A DNA stretch of 64,000 nucleotides from positions 6,126,501 to 6,190,500 of the forward strand of contig OX359201.1 in NCBI GenBank assembly GCA_947172415.1. Reading direction: 5' to 3'. This DNA comes from Chondrosia reniformis (Eukaryota; Porifera; Demospongiae; Chondrillida; Chondrillidae). This document shows, piece by piece, positions 30,806-50,069 of this stretch; positions within the stretch are counted from its first letter, which is position 1, and the number at the start of each line of letters is the position of its first letter. Made by a program: the position numbers and the translations under genes. The notes beneath the pieces were generated by a model, which saw only the letters and a list, made by a program, of their open reading frames with translations, was not told where the DNA came from and did not search any database.

Positions 30806-33800
30806 ATGTCCGGATTAGCAACCAACAGTGGAGATTTAGGAGCAGATGATGAGGTCAAAGAATTTACTCAAGAAGAAGAAGAAGAATTCGATAGAGATGA
30901 AAGTTTAAACGATATAAAATCAGAATTGGAACAAGAAGCAGATAGTGAAAAAGCGAAGGTATAGTATATTTTGTATATGGCTCTTGTAAGAGGTTTGTGT
31001 TAGAATGCAGCATTTACTTTGTATGTTCGCTTTGCCTCTAGGTTTCTGCCGTTATATCTCCCCCTCCCGCCCTAAGTAAGTATCGCGCAACTATCTTGCA
31101 AATCTGTAGATGAACATGTTTCACTTGTTTTTATTAGTTTGTTAACACTAGAACTACTGAAGCACGTTGTTTGAATAATTGTATTTCTTTACTGCGTAGT
31201 TGCTACAGCTCAATCCTTGCCCGGTAACCGTCCAGCTCTCTTCCTAAGTCAGGTGCGTTCCTAGTAGCAGATTCAATAAAATAGATTTAGCCTTCCGAAA
31301 TTAGCGAGGTGTTAATTTATTTTCTTTCGCTTTTCGGAAGAAAGATTAATGTTTCTGGAGATATCTCTGTCCTAGTTTCGTTCAGCGATCTGTTTTTATA
31401 GTGTCATGTCATAGACTATCTGGTTTTACTTATCAATCCTTTGTAAAGACTGCCATCAAAGGAAACTCCAATCACAACATCCCTTTGAGTTTGAAACATC
31501 AAAGACCTTTGTTATTCACACTATGTAATTATATTAGAATTTATACAGAGAATACTAATATTCATTATGTATTAATGTATGGGTCAATGATGTCATTTGT
31601 ATTGTATTTGTAGGTGAATGGTGGAATAATGTCTCCAAGGTTGCCATTTGTCCCAAGGCCTGGTCAAATAATGGATCCAAAGATGCTGCAGATGGCTTCA
31701 GTGTATAGTATACAACCGCTATCTGGCCTCCAAGGCGTCAGTACCTTACGAATGGATGCTCCTTCCAGTACAACCAGGTATGCCAAATTTCCTTATGTAA
31801 TAAGATTTTGTATTCTCATATTCCTTGAACTACTGAATCGTAACATCAAACCTTAATTCCAAGATTCATCAAAACAGGATCACATGTTAAGGAACTAGAC
31901 TTTATGGCTTTCTCATGGCTTGTCCATTGTACATAAGCCTAATTGCAACATGTCATGGTTCAATGGTCACAGCAAGCCACTTAGGATCTCCATCCCTAGT
32001 GTCTTATGCTGTGTGGGTGTCATTTGTAATTCTACCCCAGAGTGGTAGACATTGTGTAGCCTTAAGAATCAGATACTTAATCACTGCACTTTTTTACTTC
32101 TCCAAACACTTTATGATGCAAATTGAAAGCAGTATTTATGCTCTATTCTCTGAATGTAGTAACTCGGGTATTGTTTACCCTAGTTATGCACCCAGCATTC
32201 CAGTGGTGCCCACAAATCCTGGTTACCCTTACGTGATTGGAAGTAACTGCGTTCCTGTTCAGCTCCAGCAGCAGGTACAGTAACCTATGATTCTTCCATC
32301 TTAACACAGAAACATTATGAGTAACCCAGTTGGTATGTACCCTTTGTATGACATTGCCGTAAGTAAATATTGCTTTGTCTGATGTTTCCATTTGCTCATG
32401 CCAAACCCTTTATGTTCTTGTTCTGGCCCTTTTCTTCTTTGTCTACACAATCAGAGATTGACTCCAAGGATCTGTTTTCCTTCACAGATGTTACAGAATG
32501 GGGTATTGGGGCCTAATATGATGAGTTCTTCAGCTCAGCCAGAAAAGAAGAAACCACACATTAAAAAACCTCTTAATGCGTTCATGTTGTTTATGAAAGC
32601 CAAAAGAGCCGAAGTAATGAAGGAGTGCACTCTAAAGGAAAGTGCAGCAATTAACCAGATTCTTGGAAAGAAGGTTAGATAAATGTCCTCTTAAGGAGCA
32701 ATGGCTATCTCCTATTGACTGATAGATGTAGGTGGATAATGTAGAGATTTAGCATTATCTAATCTCTTCCTTATTTGGGGTTAACCTCTTCCTTATTTGG
32801 GAGTTAGCCTCCCACTCCACTTAGGTGACCATAGAATCAACTATGTTCGCATCTCTGATAAGTCTTTAATTTGTGTGCATCTATTAAGCATATTGGTAAG
32901 GTCTATGTATGCTGCTAATAAATTGGGTTAGAATTCTTCTCCCAAACTGAATGTATTTATAATGCTAATAATTGTCTTTGGTAACTCTAAGGGAAAGGGA
33001 TATAATTCATTGATTAAGTTTGAAGAGGCTTCAAAAGTACACTTCTACAGAATGTTTATTGAATAAAGGTGTAATATTGTATTAGTTTAGAAGTGTATAC
33101 AGTGTTTTATGTATGGCTTCCCTGACCGTATGTTCCTATTCCAGTAAAAGCCATATTCATGTTGGATTTGTATATGTACGTACACATGTGAGTGGATGGA
33201 TGTGCTTGTCGTTAATTGTAGCTTGCTTCTGCCTATACAAATGTATAAATATTTGCATTCATTGCTGATAAAGACCTCCGGGTCAAGATGTAAAATTGAT
33301 AAAAAAATTGTGTTGCTGAGGTTCATTTTAATCTGGAGAATATCACAAATGTACATGTGCTTGCTGTCGGACTTTTAAGGTGCATCTCCATCTTTTTTAC
33401 AGTGGCATGCGTTAACCAAAGACGAGCAAGAAAAGTATTATGATCTAGCTAGACAGGAACGAGCCAAACACCTACAGATGTACCCAGGCTGGAGTGCCAG
33501 AGATAATTATGCCATCCACAAGAAGAAGAAAAGAAGAAAGCCTCACAGGGAAGAAGAAGAGAACATCTCAATTAGCTCCACCTGTACCAACGCTGGCAGT
33601 GGTGAGTGTCCTTCCGTGATGTGCAAACATGTGTTCCACTTTATAGTGCGAGAAGGAGAGGGAAAATAGTTCTTCCGAAACATTTCCTAGTTCACATCAA
33701 ACAATTTCCTACATCTGTACCTATGTAGATGGAGACCCAAATGCAAAGAAATGCCGTGCCCGATATGGAATGGATCAACAACATATGTGGTGTCAGCCAT

Positions 33801-34371
33801 GTAGGTGAGTCCAAGTAGTATTGGGTGGTGGGCAAGCTGAGTAGTTTTGGGTGGTGGGCAAGCCAAGTAGTTTTGGGTGGTGGGCAAGCCGAGTAGTTTT
33901 GGGTGGTGGGCAAGCCGAGTAGTTTTGGGTGGTGGGCAAAGAAAAGTGACCTCACTCTATATATGGTAGCTAGGCTGAACAAAAGTGAAACAATTTGATG
34001 AAAGATAGATTTGAAAGTAATGTATTTCTTCCTTACATGATACATTGTCACTGATGTATTTCATTTGCTTGTAATTTAAAACACTTACTTGGATTAGTAT
34101 TCAACATGTTTTTATGAAGAAATGGGTTTTTCCCTTTACTGATAGAAGGAAGAAGAAATGTGAGAGAGTGGAAGATGGCGAAGAACAGTGTGAAGATATC
34201 GTGCAGCTACAAACGTTAAGTGAGGCAGATCAGTCAGTACAACAAAGTGAACAAATAAAACTAGAAATTGACCCAAAGACATTATTGAACGACGTCCCCA
34301 ATGTCACAAATGGGAAGCTACAATCAGCAGCTCCGCCTATTAGTTCAGATTGGGTGTCGGCCAACTCCTGA
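30806..34371 (+). CDS. TCF/LEF (Pangolin-type) transcription factor with C-clamp
   Basis: Nuclear effector of Wnt/beta-catenin signalling. Exon 1 (30806-30958, [16 protein letters not shown]...) has the acidic N-terminal beta-catenin-binding region ([12 protein letters not shown], then [10 protein letters not shown]). Proline-rich linker exons follow at 31042, 31200, 31614-31779 and 32160-32277. The HMG box is split at KK/WHAL: 32485-32672 ([20 protein letters not shown]) and 33402-33600 ([18 protein letters not shown]), followed by the basic tail KKKKRRK. The C-clamp spans 33729-33803 and 34147 onward: KKCRARYG...W-C-x2-C-RRKKKCER, with all four expected cysteines. It ends ...SANS. A small possible exon at about 32307 would introduce a stop and is left out. 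Confidence 0.93.
33811..33942. repeat. Minisatellite, about 26-bp unit, in TCF intron
   Basis: About five copies of a gggtggtgggcaagccgagt-type unit directly after the C-clamp exon donor. Confidence 0.85.
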
Positions 34372-35198
34372 ATTTTATATATACATACCACAGAATCTTA
34401 TGCACAATTTTGATAATCAGATAAAGAATTTTTCTGCTTTTATTTGTGGCCACTTGTGGTCAGGATGATGGAAGGCGTTGCTTTTATGGCCCCATCCTAT
34501 ATATTATTATAGAACAATCTACTACTGCGTGTCTCCTCCCTCTGTTTGTGTTGTCCCACCCAACCATTCTTAATTTTTGGACAAGGATGTTTGAAATGAT
34601 GTCTGTATCTCTTATCACTTTAATTGTAAATCACAAATGTGTAACAGTTAAATCAAATGTGATGACCTCACTATAAGCAGTTTAAATATATATTGACCTT
34701 TTGACACTCAATCATAATTCTGATTTTGAACATTGTGAACATGTTACATATAAAATGTCACTTACATTGTAATTAAACCCTAATTGGTTTCACAATAATA
34801 GTCTTTGATATATATATATTATATCTAACATACATTAACTCATATATTTTTGTAATAACAACTTTGTTTGCAAAGGTGCATGGTACAAAATAAAAGTTCA
34901 AAATGAAGCCATTTTATGCATGGCCCACATGGCAAAATGGACTATGTAGTTAATTACTCTGGGAGATCAATTTACACTTTGGTCCAAGTTTCAATTTTTT
35001 ATTATAAATTGTCACAATCATGAATCATGAAAAACGTAGAAACTGCTTCAGTACAGTGTTCATATTTACACAAAGGGTGCATGTTGTGCATCATTGTGTG
35101 GTGCAATTGCAAAATGATCAAAGAATCACGTCCATCAGCCTCTGCTCACAGTTTTCCAAGTAATACATATAAAAATAGACAATTGGTAATTCTCTGTT
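34372..35198. other. Convergent 3' region of TCF/LEF and bHLH genes
   Basis: About 830 bp of AT-rich sequence between the two stops. No coding signal of interest. Presumed 3' UTRs. Confidence 0.4.
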
Positions 35199-38100
35199 TC
35201 ACGTATCTCTATCCTCTTTTCCAAGATCTATTAGCTCATTTTCGTCTCTTTGACCTTCATCCGACTGCGTCCAAGTGGATATGGGAGGAGACTTTTGTGG
35301 ATTACCTTCAATAAAACTGTCCTGAAGTAGCAGCATTGAGTTTCCTTCTCCAAGAGTAGCCTTCGATGTGCTTGATTGATTTGTTTTGTGAATGCTTGGC
35401 ATTAAAGCCAGGCTAGTCAGATCTGATGGTTCATTAGCAATGGAAGCCTGAGTTGTTACTTCTTGTTCTGTGTCCTCCTCTGGTTTCTGTTGAGGCTGTT
35501 GTTGGTGTTGGAGCAGCTGTAGTAGGGTGCCCAGCTGTTGCATACTTAATTTCTGGCTCATCCCCTCACTGGTCAAATGTTGAGCAATCAATAGTTGGAG
35601 GCTTTGCAGCTGTTGGATCTGTTGTTGGGTGTGTTGGTCTTGAGTGTTGCTGTCACTGCTTGTCTGTAACTGTTGTTGCTGTTGCTGAAGAAGAACAATA
35701 GCCTGAAGATGCTGTTGTACCTGGGAGTTGTTGGGCGGTTGGGAGGCCTCAGAGGAGGTCTGTCCAGTAGATCCATTCCTGGAGCCAGTCTTTAAACCTT
35801 GGCCACTCTGGCTTGTGTTAGATGAGTGAAGCTGTTGCAGCAAAATCTGCCGATACACTGGATCAATGCTAGTCTCTTCAGATGTTGAGGATGCAACTGA
35901 TTGCAAGAGATTTGTGGTGGACTGTAGCTGGTTCTGTGGAACAACGGCATTTCCAAAGTTTTGGAGATGTAAGAGTAAACTGTTGGTGAATTGGTCCAAA
36001 GCGTTGTTGCCATAAAAGAGAAGCTTGTTCTGTATGACCCAGGCTGTGAGCTCACTTGCCCACTCTCGCTGAGCCAAGGCCAGATCAAATCCTGCACAAC
36101 ATGAACATACACCACTTGGTTCAATTTGAATCAATAAGGCGGCCATGTTTTTTGTTTTTTTTGGCCACCCTACTTAGAGAGTACTACTGAACACGCATAC
36201 AGTTTAAAGGTCAAAGGTCAAATAAGTAAAGACTAAGTTACACATATATACGTACATCTGCTTGCCAAAAAATCCACTGAAGAATGAAAACATTCATATC
36301 ACTATCAAGATGTCAATTGTACAAGTAACCATACAATGGAAACATAGCAGGTAAGAAAAATGATAATTTGACATTGAAACGGATAGCTGGACAGTTGTCT
36401 CACCTGAGAGATGACTGCCAGATTTGCCAAGCCCCTGGTTCTGCATTCTTTGGATGTATTCAATAGTCATTTCCAAGATCTCTGCCTTGTCCAATTTCTT
36501 GTTTCCCTACAGAAGCAAACGTGTCATTTACAAGGAAACACAATTTTATGACTAAACCACAAGAATTTAGATTACTCATAGAAGAGACATGACTCATTAT
36601 AGGCTTTCCCTGAGAAAGTAGTCTAGGAAAGAGTATATTCTATTCATCTTTCTTTTCCTCACATGAACAATCTACATAATCCATAATACACCATACGTAT
36701 CTCTTACATGCTACATCTACGTACTTTAGAGTAAAAAGGCCTACAGACTAAATCTAGTGAGAACTTTGGACGAGGATACAAAATTTTTCTCCTCCTTCTC
36801 TTGGGAATTTTTGTCCTTGTGAGGAGTCCTTGGCAAAAATATGCATAAACTTGACAGAAAAAAGTGGAGTTTTGTACATCCAATAATACAGTTGTACAGG
36901 AGTCTGAAACAATTAAAATTTTAAATGTAAACACTCCACTTGTCCGTTTATGATATAATTTCCTGTGTACAAAGTTCTATTCAATAGTCTTCCATAAAAA
37001 GATTCAGATACATTTGTACAATACTGCTAAAGGGCTTTAACCACCTGCTTGAGTGGGAGGCAATATATAACTCCTTTTCTATACATGTACATAGGAAATT
37101 TTGAATAGTACAAGTTACTGGAATATGGAAATTTAAATACTCTGTAAATTAGATATTGAATGAACCTTACATATTGTTTACAATCGGGAACTAGTGTCTT
37201 CAAGGTAAATAAAGAGTTGTTAATTCTATCCCTTCTTCTCTTTTCTATATTCTTGTGCGAATCCAAATAATTCTAAGGGAGGGAATTAACCAGGCATTAG
37301 GTTGTTGGGTGTATGAAGAAGCCCTACTATGACTCATAAGCTAATAGAAAACTACTTAAGGAATGTGTTGGGAATGTGTGAAAAACTTACCCTTGATTTC
37401 TTCCTGGGTAGTTCATCAATGTCCCTACAACATAAAAATCTTAAAAATGTCATACCACAGTTTGTAGTGGGAGAAGTTTATTAGAGAAATTTAAAAATGA
37501 AACTATTTTAATTTCAAGTTATTATCAAAACATAGTCAATTCAAGCTACCAACAAGTAGTTTGGTAGTAATTAATTTAGTACAGTGTCTTAATTAGTGTT
37601 TGTTCCAAAACTACATGATACAGACCTGTTACACAAATTAAATGTTTTTTATATACAAGCTAATGTAAACAGATCTGTAAAGTGAGTGTGACACTTATCT
37701 GGTGTGGAGAAATCAGTAAACACTTTCACAATGCTCAGTATATATACATCAAACAGAAAGTAGAAATAATGCAACTTTCAGTGTTTATCTCTACTCCAAC
37801 TGGATACATATGTGCATTTATGTCATACATTAGTCCCCTATAGGCTTTTTTACAGAATAGGCATAGCATGTAGGAAAATGGTATATTAGATTTTTCATGC
37901 TACTGTCTCTCAAAGAGAAATGGAAATGCTCATTCAACAAGACTCACAGAGGTAAATTTCTCTTCAGGGAAAGCATAGCTTGCTGTGACATCAGTGGAGC
38001 AGCAGAACTTAACAAGCGATTGCTTAGACTCTGTGCAATGCTTGCTTGTGTTCTGGACTGGACCAGAGTCAGAGGAGATACTTCACTGAAGTCTGATTGG

Positions 38101-38330
38101 GCCAATTGCTGTAGATGCTGCTGGATAGTGGATTCGATTCCCATTCTAGCAGCAGCAGAATCAGAATCAGTCCCTGAAGTGGACCCAACATCGAGGTTTC
38201 TACGCAATGATGCACTGTCATGTTCTCCAAGCTGATCGGACTCTAGAGCACCTCCAATTCTCGAAGAATCGTTCAGAAGGTCATTTTCACCTGTCACGTC
38301 GACACCAACGTCGTCATCCAATGGATCCAT
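35199..38330 (-). CDS. bHLH transcription factor, HES/HEY-like, with poly-Gln tail
   Basis: Five exons. Exon 1 (from 38330, MDPLDDDVGVD) is acidic and Ser-rich. The next encodes DIDELPRKKSR (about 37.4 kb). Then come the basic region and helix 1 (37.27-37.16 kb, HKNIEKRRRDRINNSL) and helix 2 (about 36.51-36.41 kb, KLDKAEILEMTIEYIQRMQ). The last exon (from about 36.09 kb) carries a conserved-looking GFDLALAQREWASEL segment where HES/HEY proteins have the Orange domain, then Gln-rich repeats. The E-K-R-R-R-D-R-I-N-N-S-L pattern resembles HEY/HES and clockwork-orange proteins, which repress transcription as dimers. There is no WRPW or YRPW tail, so the subgroup is uncertain. Confidence 0.8.
36690..36815. 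repeat. Copy of dispersed intronic repeat family
   Basis: Contains catgctacatctac near 36710, then ttggacgaggatacaaaa and ttctcctccttctc. It lies in an intron of the bHLH gene. Confidence 0.55.
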
Positions 38331-38703
38331 TCTGTATAATTTACATTTAAAATCACATAAAATGTACGAGCTTGAAGGTTTAAAGTTCTGTGTGGTGTGA
38401 CAGAGGTATTAGCAACCAACGGAATAATAGCGTCGAACTACATTGATTCGTAATTCATGAAATACATCTATACTATACGAATTCTAACCCGCCAGATTTT
38501 CAATCCCTTCAACGAAATATTAGCGAAGTCTCCTGATCTCACGTGGAGTCGTGTGCGATCTCTAGCCACTTTGAAGCCAAATTGTGATTTGTGGGCGTTT
38601 CTTCTTTATCCATATTTGGCATAATGAAATCCTTACTATTACATCATCAAGCCGTTGCCAAGACAGCGGAAACTCTTCCGGGTATTTGGCGGAAGAATCA
38701 AAC
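38331..38703. promoter_or_regulatory. Bidirectional promoter region, bHLH / SYCE2-like
   Basis: 373 bp between divergent start codons. No recognisable TATA or other box is claimed; the role follows from position. Confidence 0.45.
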
Positions 38704-39769
38704 ATGGAGCATACTCTAGAGAGACCAGCGGAACAAGAAAAGGAACCGCAGGACCAAGGGTATGGCGACGCAAGGTATGTGCATCTCCCTCCTCCTCTCG
38801 CCTTAATTCATTAATTCACACGGGGACTGTGAAGCGAGTGAGCAGACTGTTTTGTATTCTTGCAAGCAGCGATACTCCGAGGAGTACTGAGAATGTGGTG
38901 ACACACGATGAAATAACAGGCAGTGTCCAACAGCTGGTGAATGAACTCAACACTAAACGCAAAAGAGACGCGTTACTCATTGAAGGTAAGTTAATTTCCC
39001 AGAGCAGAATACAGAAGACAAATTACTACAGTGTATTCTCAACCATAGCTTATAAGTCTATTTCATTTGCATGCTTCTTTAATATCAAATGCCATGTAAT
39101 TATACGCAGGAAATTAGTAATGTAGTAGTGTATAGTTAATTATACTGACCATATTTGCACTTGGGGACATATGCATTACAGTGGTAATTTAATTCATTTC
39201 CAGTAATTATTTTTTCCTCTCAGTGATGCTTGAAATGATTACTTGTGGTTAAGTTATCAATACTGTATATCTGCTTTTTAAAAGGGCACTTGTGGTTCCA
39301 TTATCACTACTGTACATCTGACTGTATATATAGACTTTAAAAAGGCACTTGTAGAGCACATGCAATCATCTAGTACAACCCTTGAAGAAGCAATGTACAA
39401 CATTCATGAGCATAGCAACTCTGTTATGGAACAAAAACTTAGAGAATTGACAGAAGTCCTGGAACGTATTGGTAAGCAAATATATTTAGAGTAAAGACCT
39501 GTACGTATTTTTAACTAAGTATGGATATTAGCATGTAGGAAAAGGTGAGATTATTCATATAGCCCAGTGGAGAAAGAGGAGAAACCTCTTGTATCCAAAG
39601 CTCTCATTCCCTATATGCCTTTTATAGTAGATGTAGCATGTTGAAAATGGTGTGTTAGATCATTCATATGTACAGTACTTGTATCTTCTATACAGGAAAG
39701 CTGGAGTCAGAATTACAACATTTTAAACATAATCTTGGCATTCTTTATTCAGATATACATGAACAGTAG
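38704..39769 (+). CDS. SYCE2: SYCE2-like synaptonemal complex central element protein
   Basis: Four exons (38704-38774, 38870-38985, 39334-39471, 39696-39769) with consistent phases give 132 residues. After a charged N-terminus, residues from about 40 onward form one alpha-helical coiled coil: LVNELNTKRKRDALLIEDF, then LEEAMYNIHEHSN, LRELTEVLERI and LESELQHFKHN. The lay-out R-K-x-D-x-L-I-x-x-F, Y-x-I, LEExL-x-F and the C-terminal end match my knowledge of vertebrate SYCE2, which with TEX12 forms fibres in the central element during meiosis. No TEX12 is seen here. A generic short coiled-coil protein is the alternative. Confidence 0.7.
39490..39700. repeat. Dispersed intronic repeat, inverted copy, in SYCE2-like gene
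   Basis: Reverse-complement member of the family also seen at 45905-46015: cagtggagaaagaggagaaa, cttgtatccaaagct, and gtagatgtagcatgttg in order. It fills most of the last intron. Confidence 0.6.
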
Positions 39770-39890
39770 AAATAGCTTTCAGTATAAACCAGATATTTAA
39801 TAAACATGTTTTAAATACAATATTGTTTGTGCTATACAACTATTTTAAACCTAAATTCTGTTTCATAAAGAATTCATTTTGCGGGCAACT

Positions 39891-46698
<6,808 letters not shown>

Positions 46699-46858
46699 TC
46701 TTAACTCGACCCGTCGACTATCCGAACAGACTGGCTTGTATATACCCAACGTATTCTGGTCGATAACGTGACGTATGTTCATAAACGTAAAATATGCGTG
46801 CGTTAGCAGCCGGCTAAGTGAGGGCAATGTGTTCCAATTGCAGAAAATTTACAAAAAA

Positions 46859-48538
46859 CTATAATAAAGTCTTTAGTCGTTCTAAAAGTTCTTCTTTGTT
46901 TAACGTAAATCGGCTCTCTTTCCATATTTTCTTCAAATCCTTTAACAATATTCCGTACTTGGGTCCCGGCTTTAAACCAATATATATCAAGTCCTTTCCA
47001 CTGACTGGAAACACTGGAATGGGCCAAATGGCCAGCTCTTCAGCTAAAGCATGCTGGCCAGAATAATACAAGACTTCAGTCACCCATGCCTTGGGAATCT
47101 GGTCCACCAGTTGGAGCTGAAAGTACTCTCTGGAGTCATTCTCTAAGGAGCCGGCTTCTTGTCGATTGGAGGCAACGTAGGTAGCCAAGTGCTTGTCATT
47201 GTTTGACAGTTTCCACAAGGAAGTCAACTTAATGGAGTCTTCCTCAGTGTCCACAAGCGTGATTAGCAATGTAACAGGCTGGAGGGGGCGTGTCTTGTGG
47301 TGGATTAGCCACACCCTATTGAACTCTTGGAAGTTGGCCTTATCTGGTAGACCTATAGGTGGTTATCAAAATGTATAAAGATTACATAGGAACATGTTAA
47401 CGACTACTAAATGTGATTTTAACATAGCCACAGCCCACATGTGTATAAAAACAAAAACATCAAAATTATGGGATTGGAGAGGGAGGGAGGGAGGAGAATG
47501 GGAGAGAGGGGAATGGGAGAGAGGGGAAGGGAGGAGAATGGGAGAGAGGGGAAGGGAGGAGAATGGGAGAGAGGGGAATGGGAGGAGAATGGGAGAGAGG
47601 GGAATGGGAGGGAGGGGAAGGGAGGGGAACGGGAGATACCATTATATAGTGTGATGTTGGTATCCCCTCCCTCCATCAGTGGGTAGTTCCTGTTGCCTAG
47701 CAACCCACTCACCAATATGAGAGGCTACTCCTGTGTCATACATCATTTGCAGTAGGTGAGGAGCGTGGTTGCCACTAAGGATCCTCTGAACTTCCATCCA
47801 AATCCTCTCAACTGCAATCTTTTTCAGCCCATAGCTCAGGGACCTGATGGACTGTAATGTTTTAATGTCATGGCAACCAACATTCTCAGCTATTTTGCCA
47901 TAGAAACGAAAATACCTCAAAATTCTTAAATAATCTTCCTTTATACGATCTACAGGATCCCCAACAAAAACAATCTTTCTCTCTTCAAGGTGCAACTGTC
48001 CTTCAAAGTAATCATACAGTTTACCCTGAAAGTCTAAACTCATTGCATTAATGGTCAAATCTCTTCTCTGTGCATCAAGCTTCCAGTCCTGGGTAAAGTT
48101 GACTATAGCGTGCCGTCCGTCCGTCTCCTCGTCCACCCGCAGAGTGGTGATCTCATAGTCCATCTTGGTCTCGTCAATGTGTACAGTAATGGTGCCATGC
48201 TGCAAACCTGTTAGAAAGTAGCGCACACCAGCTGCGTCAAACAGCTTTATCATCTCTTCTGGAGTGCAATCTGTGGCCAAGTCCACATCCTTGGGATTCT
48301 GCCCGAGCATGAGGTCTCTCACCACGCCCCCCACAAACCTTAAACTAAAGCCCTTCTTAGCAAACAGCCTTTCCAAATCTATGAGTTGTGGAGTAAGCAG
48401 CGAGTCGAAATACAGCGACCTCAACCTTCCTCTCGACATTGCAAGCCTTGTAGAGTATCTGATACGCTTTAGAAATGAAAACCCTTTTAAGTTACTCCTG
48501 TGAAGAATGCCGAAGCAAGCCAATTTCTTAATCAACAT
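46859..48538 (-). CDS. TRNT1: CCA tRNA nucleotidyltransferase
   Basis: Two exons, 48538-47713 and 47352-46859, give 439 residues, close to human TRNT1 (434). The enzyme adds CCA to tRNA 3' ends in mitochondria and cytosol/nucleus. Seen: a basic, Ser/Arg-containing N-terminus consistent with a mitochondrial targeting peptide and an internal Met (AMSRGRL) that could serve a second start. The nucleotidyltransferase core follows: RFVGGVVRDLMLGQNPKDVD with the catalytic D-x-D, then RRDLTINAM and DYLRILRYFRF. The C-terminal helical body is on exon 2. The intron carries a purine-rich repeat (47470-47635). Its stop lies 160 bp upstream of the dynamin start on the same strand. Confidence 0.96.
47466..47635. 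repeat. Purine-rich GGGAGAGAGGGGAATG repeat in TRNT1 intron
   Basis: Imperfect tandem units of about 16-22 bp, almost pure purine on the plus strand. Open frames across it on both strands are by-products of composition. Confidence 0.9.
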
Positions 48539-48706
48539 TAAACTGCGGCCATTTTACTGAAGCACCAAAATAGAATATGATGTAAGAATGATGTAATTTA
48601 CTATGTTTAGTAGTTATATTGCACCAGAGCTGCATCACATTCCTCTGCCAGGTTATAAATGGGACGCTTCCGAGTTAACTGCTAAGTCTACTCTACCCGA
48701 GTACTG
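48539..48706. promoter_or_regulatory. Bidirectional promoter region, TRNT1 / RING gene
   Basis: 168 bp between divergent starts. Role inferred from position; no box is claimed. Confidence 0.45.
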
Positions 48707-49564
48707 ATGATATCTCAGTCCTCAAGCTCACCAGTCCCTGAAGCTCTCTCTACCCAGAAGAAAAATAAAGATGTGCCTGCCATGCGTGGTTCATACCATC
48801 TCTATGGATCCAAAGGAGCTTATTTTAAGGAGTATGAAGCTGAGTTCCTAAGTGGTCAGGTGTCATGCGCATCCAAAGATTACAGTGAAACCGTGTTACA
48901 CCTAGATCAAGATGATGAGTACATGGATCTGTATTTGATTAAAAACTATCGGAGGATGAAGCCATTGAGATCAAAGGGAAGCAAGGGAAAGTGGCCAGTT
49001 GGAGAGATCACAGCCAAAAAGGAGAATACAGAAAAGAAGTTAGCATCAAAGAACATAAAGAGGAAAGGACTTCCAAATGTATTCAGTGAAAGGAGTTCCC
49101 CCTTAGAAGTAGCTAGAAAGAAGAGAAAGCCTGGCAAAGAGAGATGGAAATCAAGAGACCAACAAGACCTTGAACAAGCATTGAAGGAATCACAACTGGA
49201 CTGCTCAGCAGTAAGGGAGAATGCTCTAGATGATTCTCATCTCTCAAAGGGATCAGCCAATATCCTGAGCAATTTTGTCAGTCTACAACACAGGGATCTA
49301 AGCCCGGAGGACTATGACCTTCTCCTGCAACTTGATGAACTTGTTGAGAAGAAAACAATATCACTTGAGAAGCTGCAGAGCTTTAAAACCTTTTTGGCCA
49401 CTGCTACAAATATTGGAGAAATGTGCACAATTTGTATGGATCAATATGAAGAGGAACAAAAGCTGAAAGTTTTACCTTGTGAACACTACTTTCATCTGGC
49501 TTGTATTGACAACTGGTTATCTAAAATGTCACCTCAATGTCCACTAGACGGGTTACCAGTTTAA
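48707..49564 (+). CDS. RING-H2 protein with Asp as last zinc ligand
   Basis: Single exon, 285 residues, probable E3 ubiquitin ligase. The RING lies at the extreme C-terminus (about residues 240-283): C-x2-C-x14-C-x-H-x2-H-x2-C-x11-C-x2-D (CTICMDQY...CEHYFHLACIDNWL...CPLD). The eighth ligand is Asp rather than Cys, as in RBX1. The rest is Lys-rich with basic stretches (ARKKRKPGKERWK) suggesting nuclear location, and an acidic-helical segment (SPEDYDLLLQLDELVEKK) just before the RING. The middle has a motif LEQALKESQLD resembling a ubiquitin-interacting motif. The family name is not recognised. The start is the first Met, after a short upstream spacer shared with TRNT1. Confidence 0.8.
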   Translation: MISQSSSSPVPEALSTQKKNKDVPAMRGSYHLYGSKGAYFKEYEAEFLSGQVSCASKDYSETVLHLDQDDEYMDLYLIKNYRRMKPLRSKGSKGKWPVGEITAKKENTEKKLASKNIKRKGLPNVFSERSSPLEVARKKRKPGKERWKSRDQQDLEQALKESQLDCSAVRENALDDSHLSKGSANILSNFVSLQHRDLSPEDYDLLLQLDELVEKKTISLEKLQSFKTFLATATNIGEMCTICMDQYEEEQKLKVLPCEHYFHLACIDNWLSKMSPQCPLDGLPV

Positions 49565-50069
49565 ATAAATGTTCATGTATTGTTTATATCTTTGTATGTT
49601 AATTAATAATAGTGAATTATATTTCAATAACCTTGATGAATGAATCTAAAAATGTACAGTCACAATTATGTGATATAATAAGTAATTATATATATATACA
49701 GCAATAAATCTATATGATAAAGAGAAGCTCAAAACGTATGTCCGCAAATTCCTCCTGTAACTGCAACCAAACTTTCTCAATGCTTGCACCATTTTCCGTA
49801 GAGTGTCCTAAGAGGGTTGGCGTGCATAAACAGGCTGGAGCCGAGTGCACGGTGAAAATGCCAACCAGCCAAAAGCGGTGAATTTGGATGACTACCTTCA
49901 ACTTATTAATCCATATAATGAGATATACACAAATTTATTATTGTAATATACACTCAAATTCATTGTCCAATGCTAGTTAAAAAGTGAAAAAGAATATTCC
50001 CCTTAACCATAACCAAATATGGTAATTATGTCTCTTGTATCTTTAGACCCATTACACCAAATATGGTAA
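49565..50069. other. Convergent 3' region of RING gene and RBM26/27
   Basis: About 500 bp. It contains a 63-codon minus-strand frame at 49710-49901 (ends RFELLFII) that I cannot connect to any family. It has a plausible amino-acid composition but no other support. Confidence 0.3.

Noticed and set aside
49710-49901. Minus-strand 63-codon frame between RING gene and RBM26
   Set aside because: No family match, no splice or promoter support; kept only as a remark on the intergenic region.
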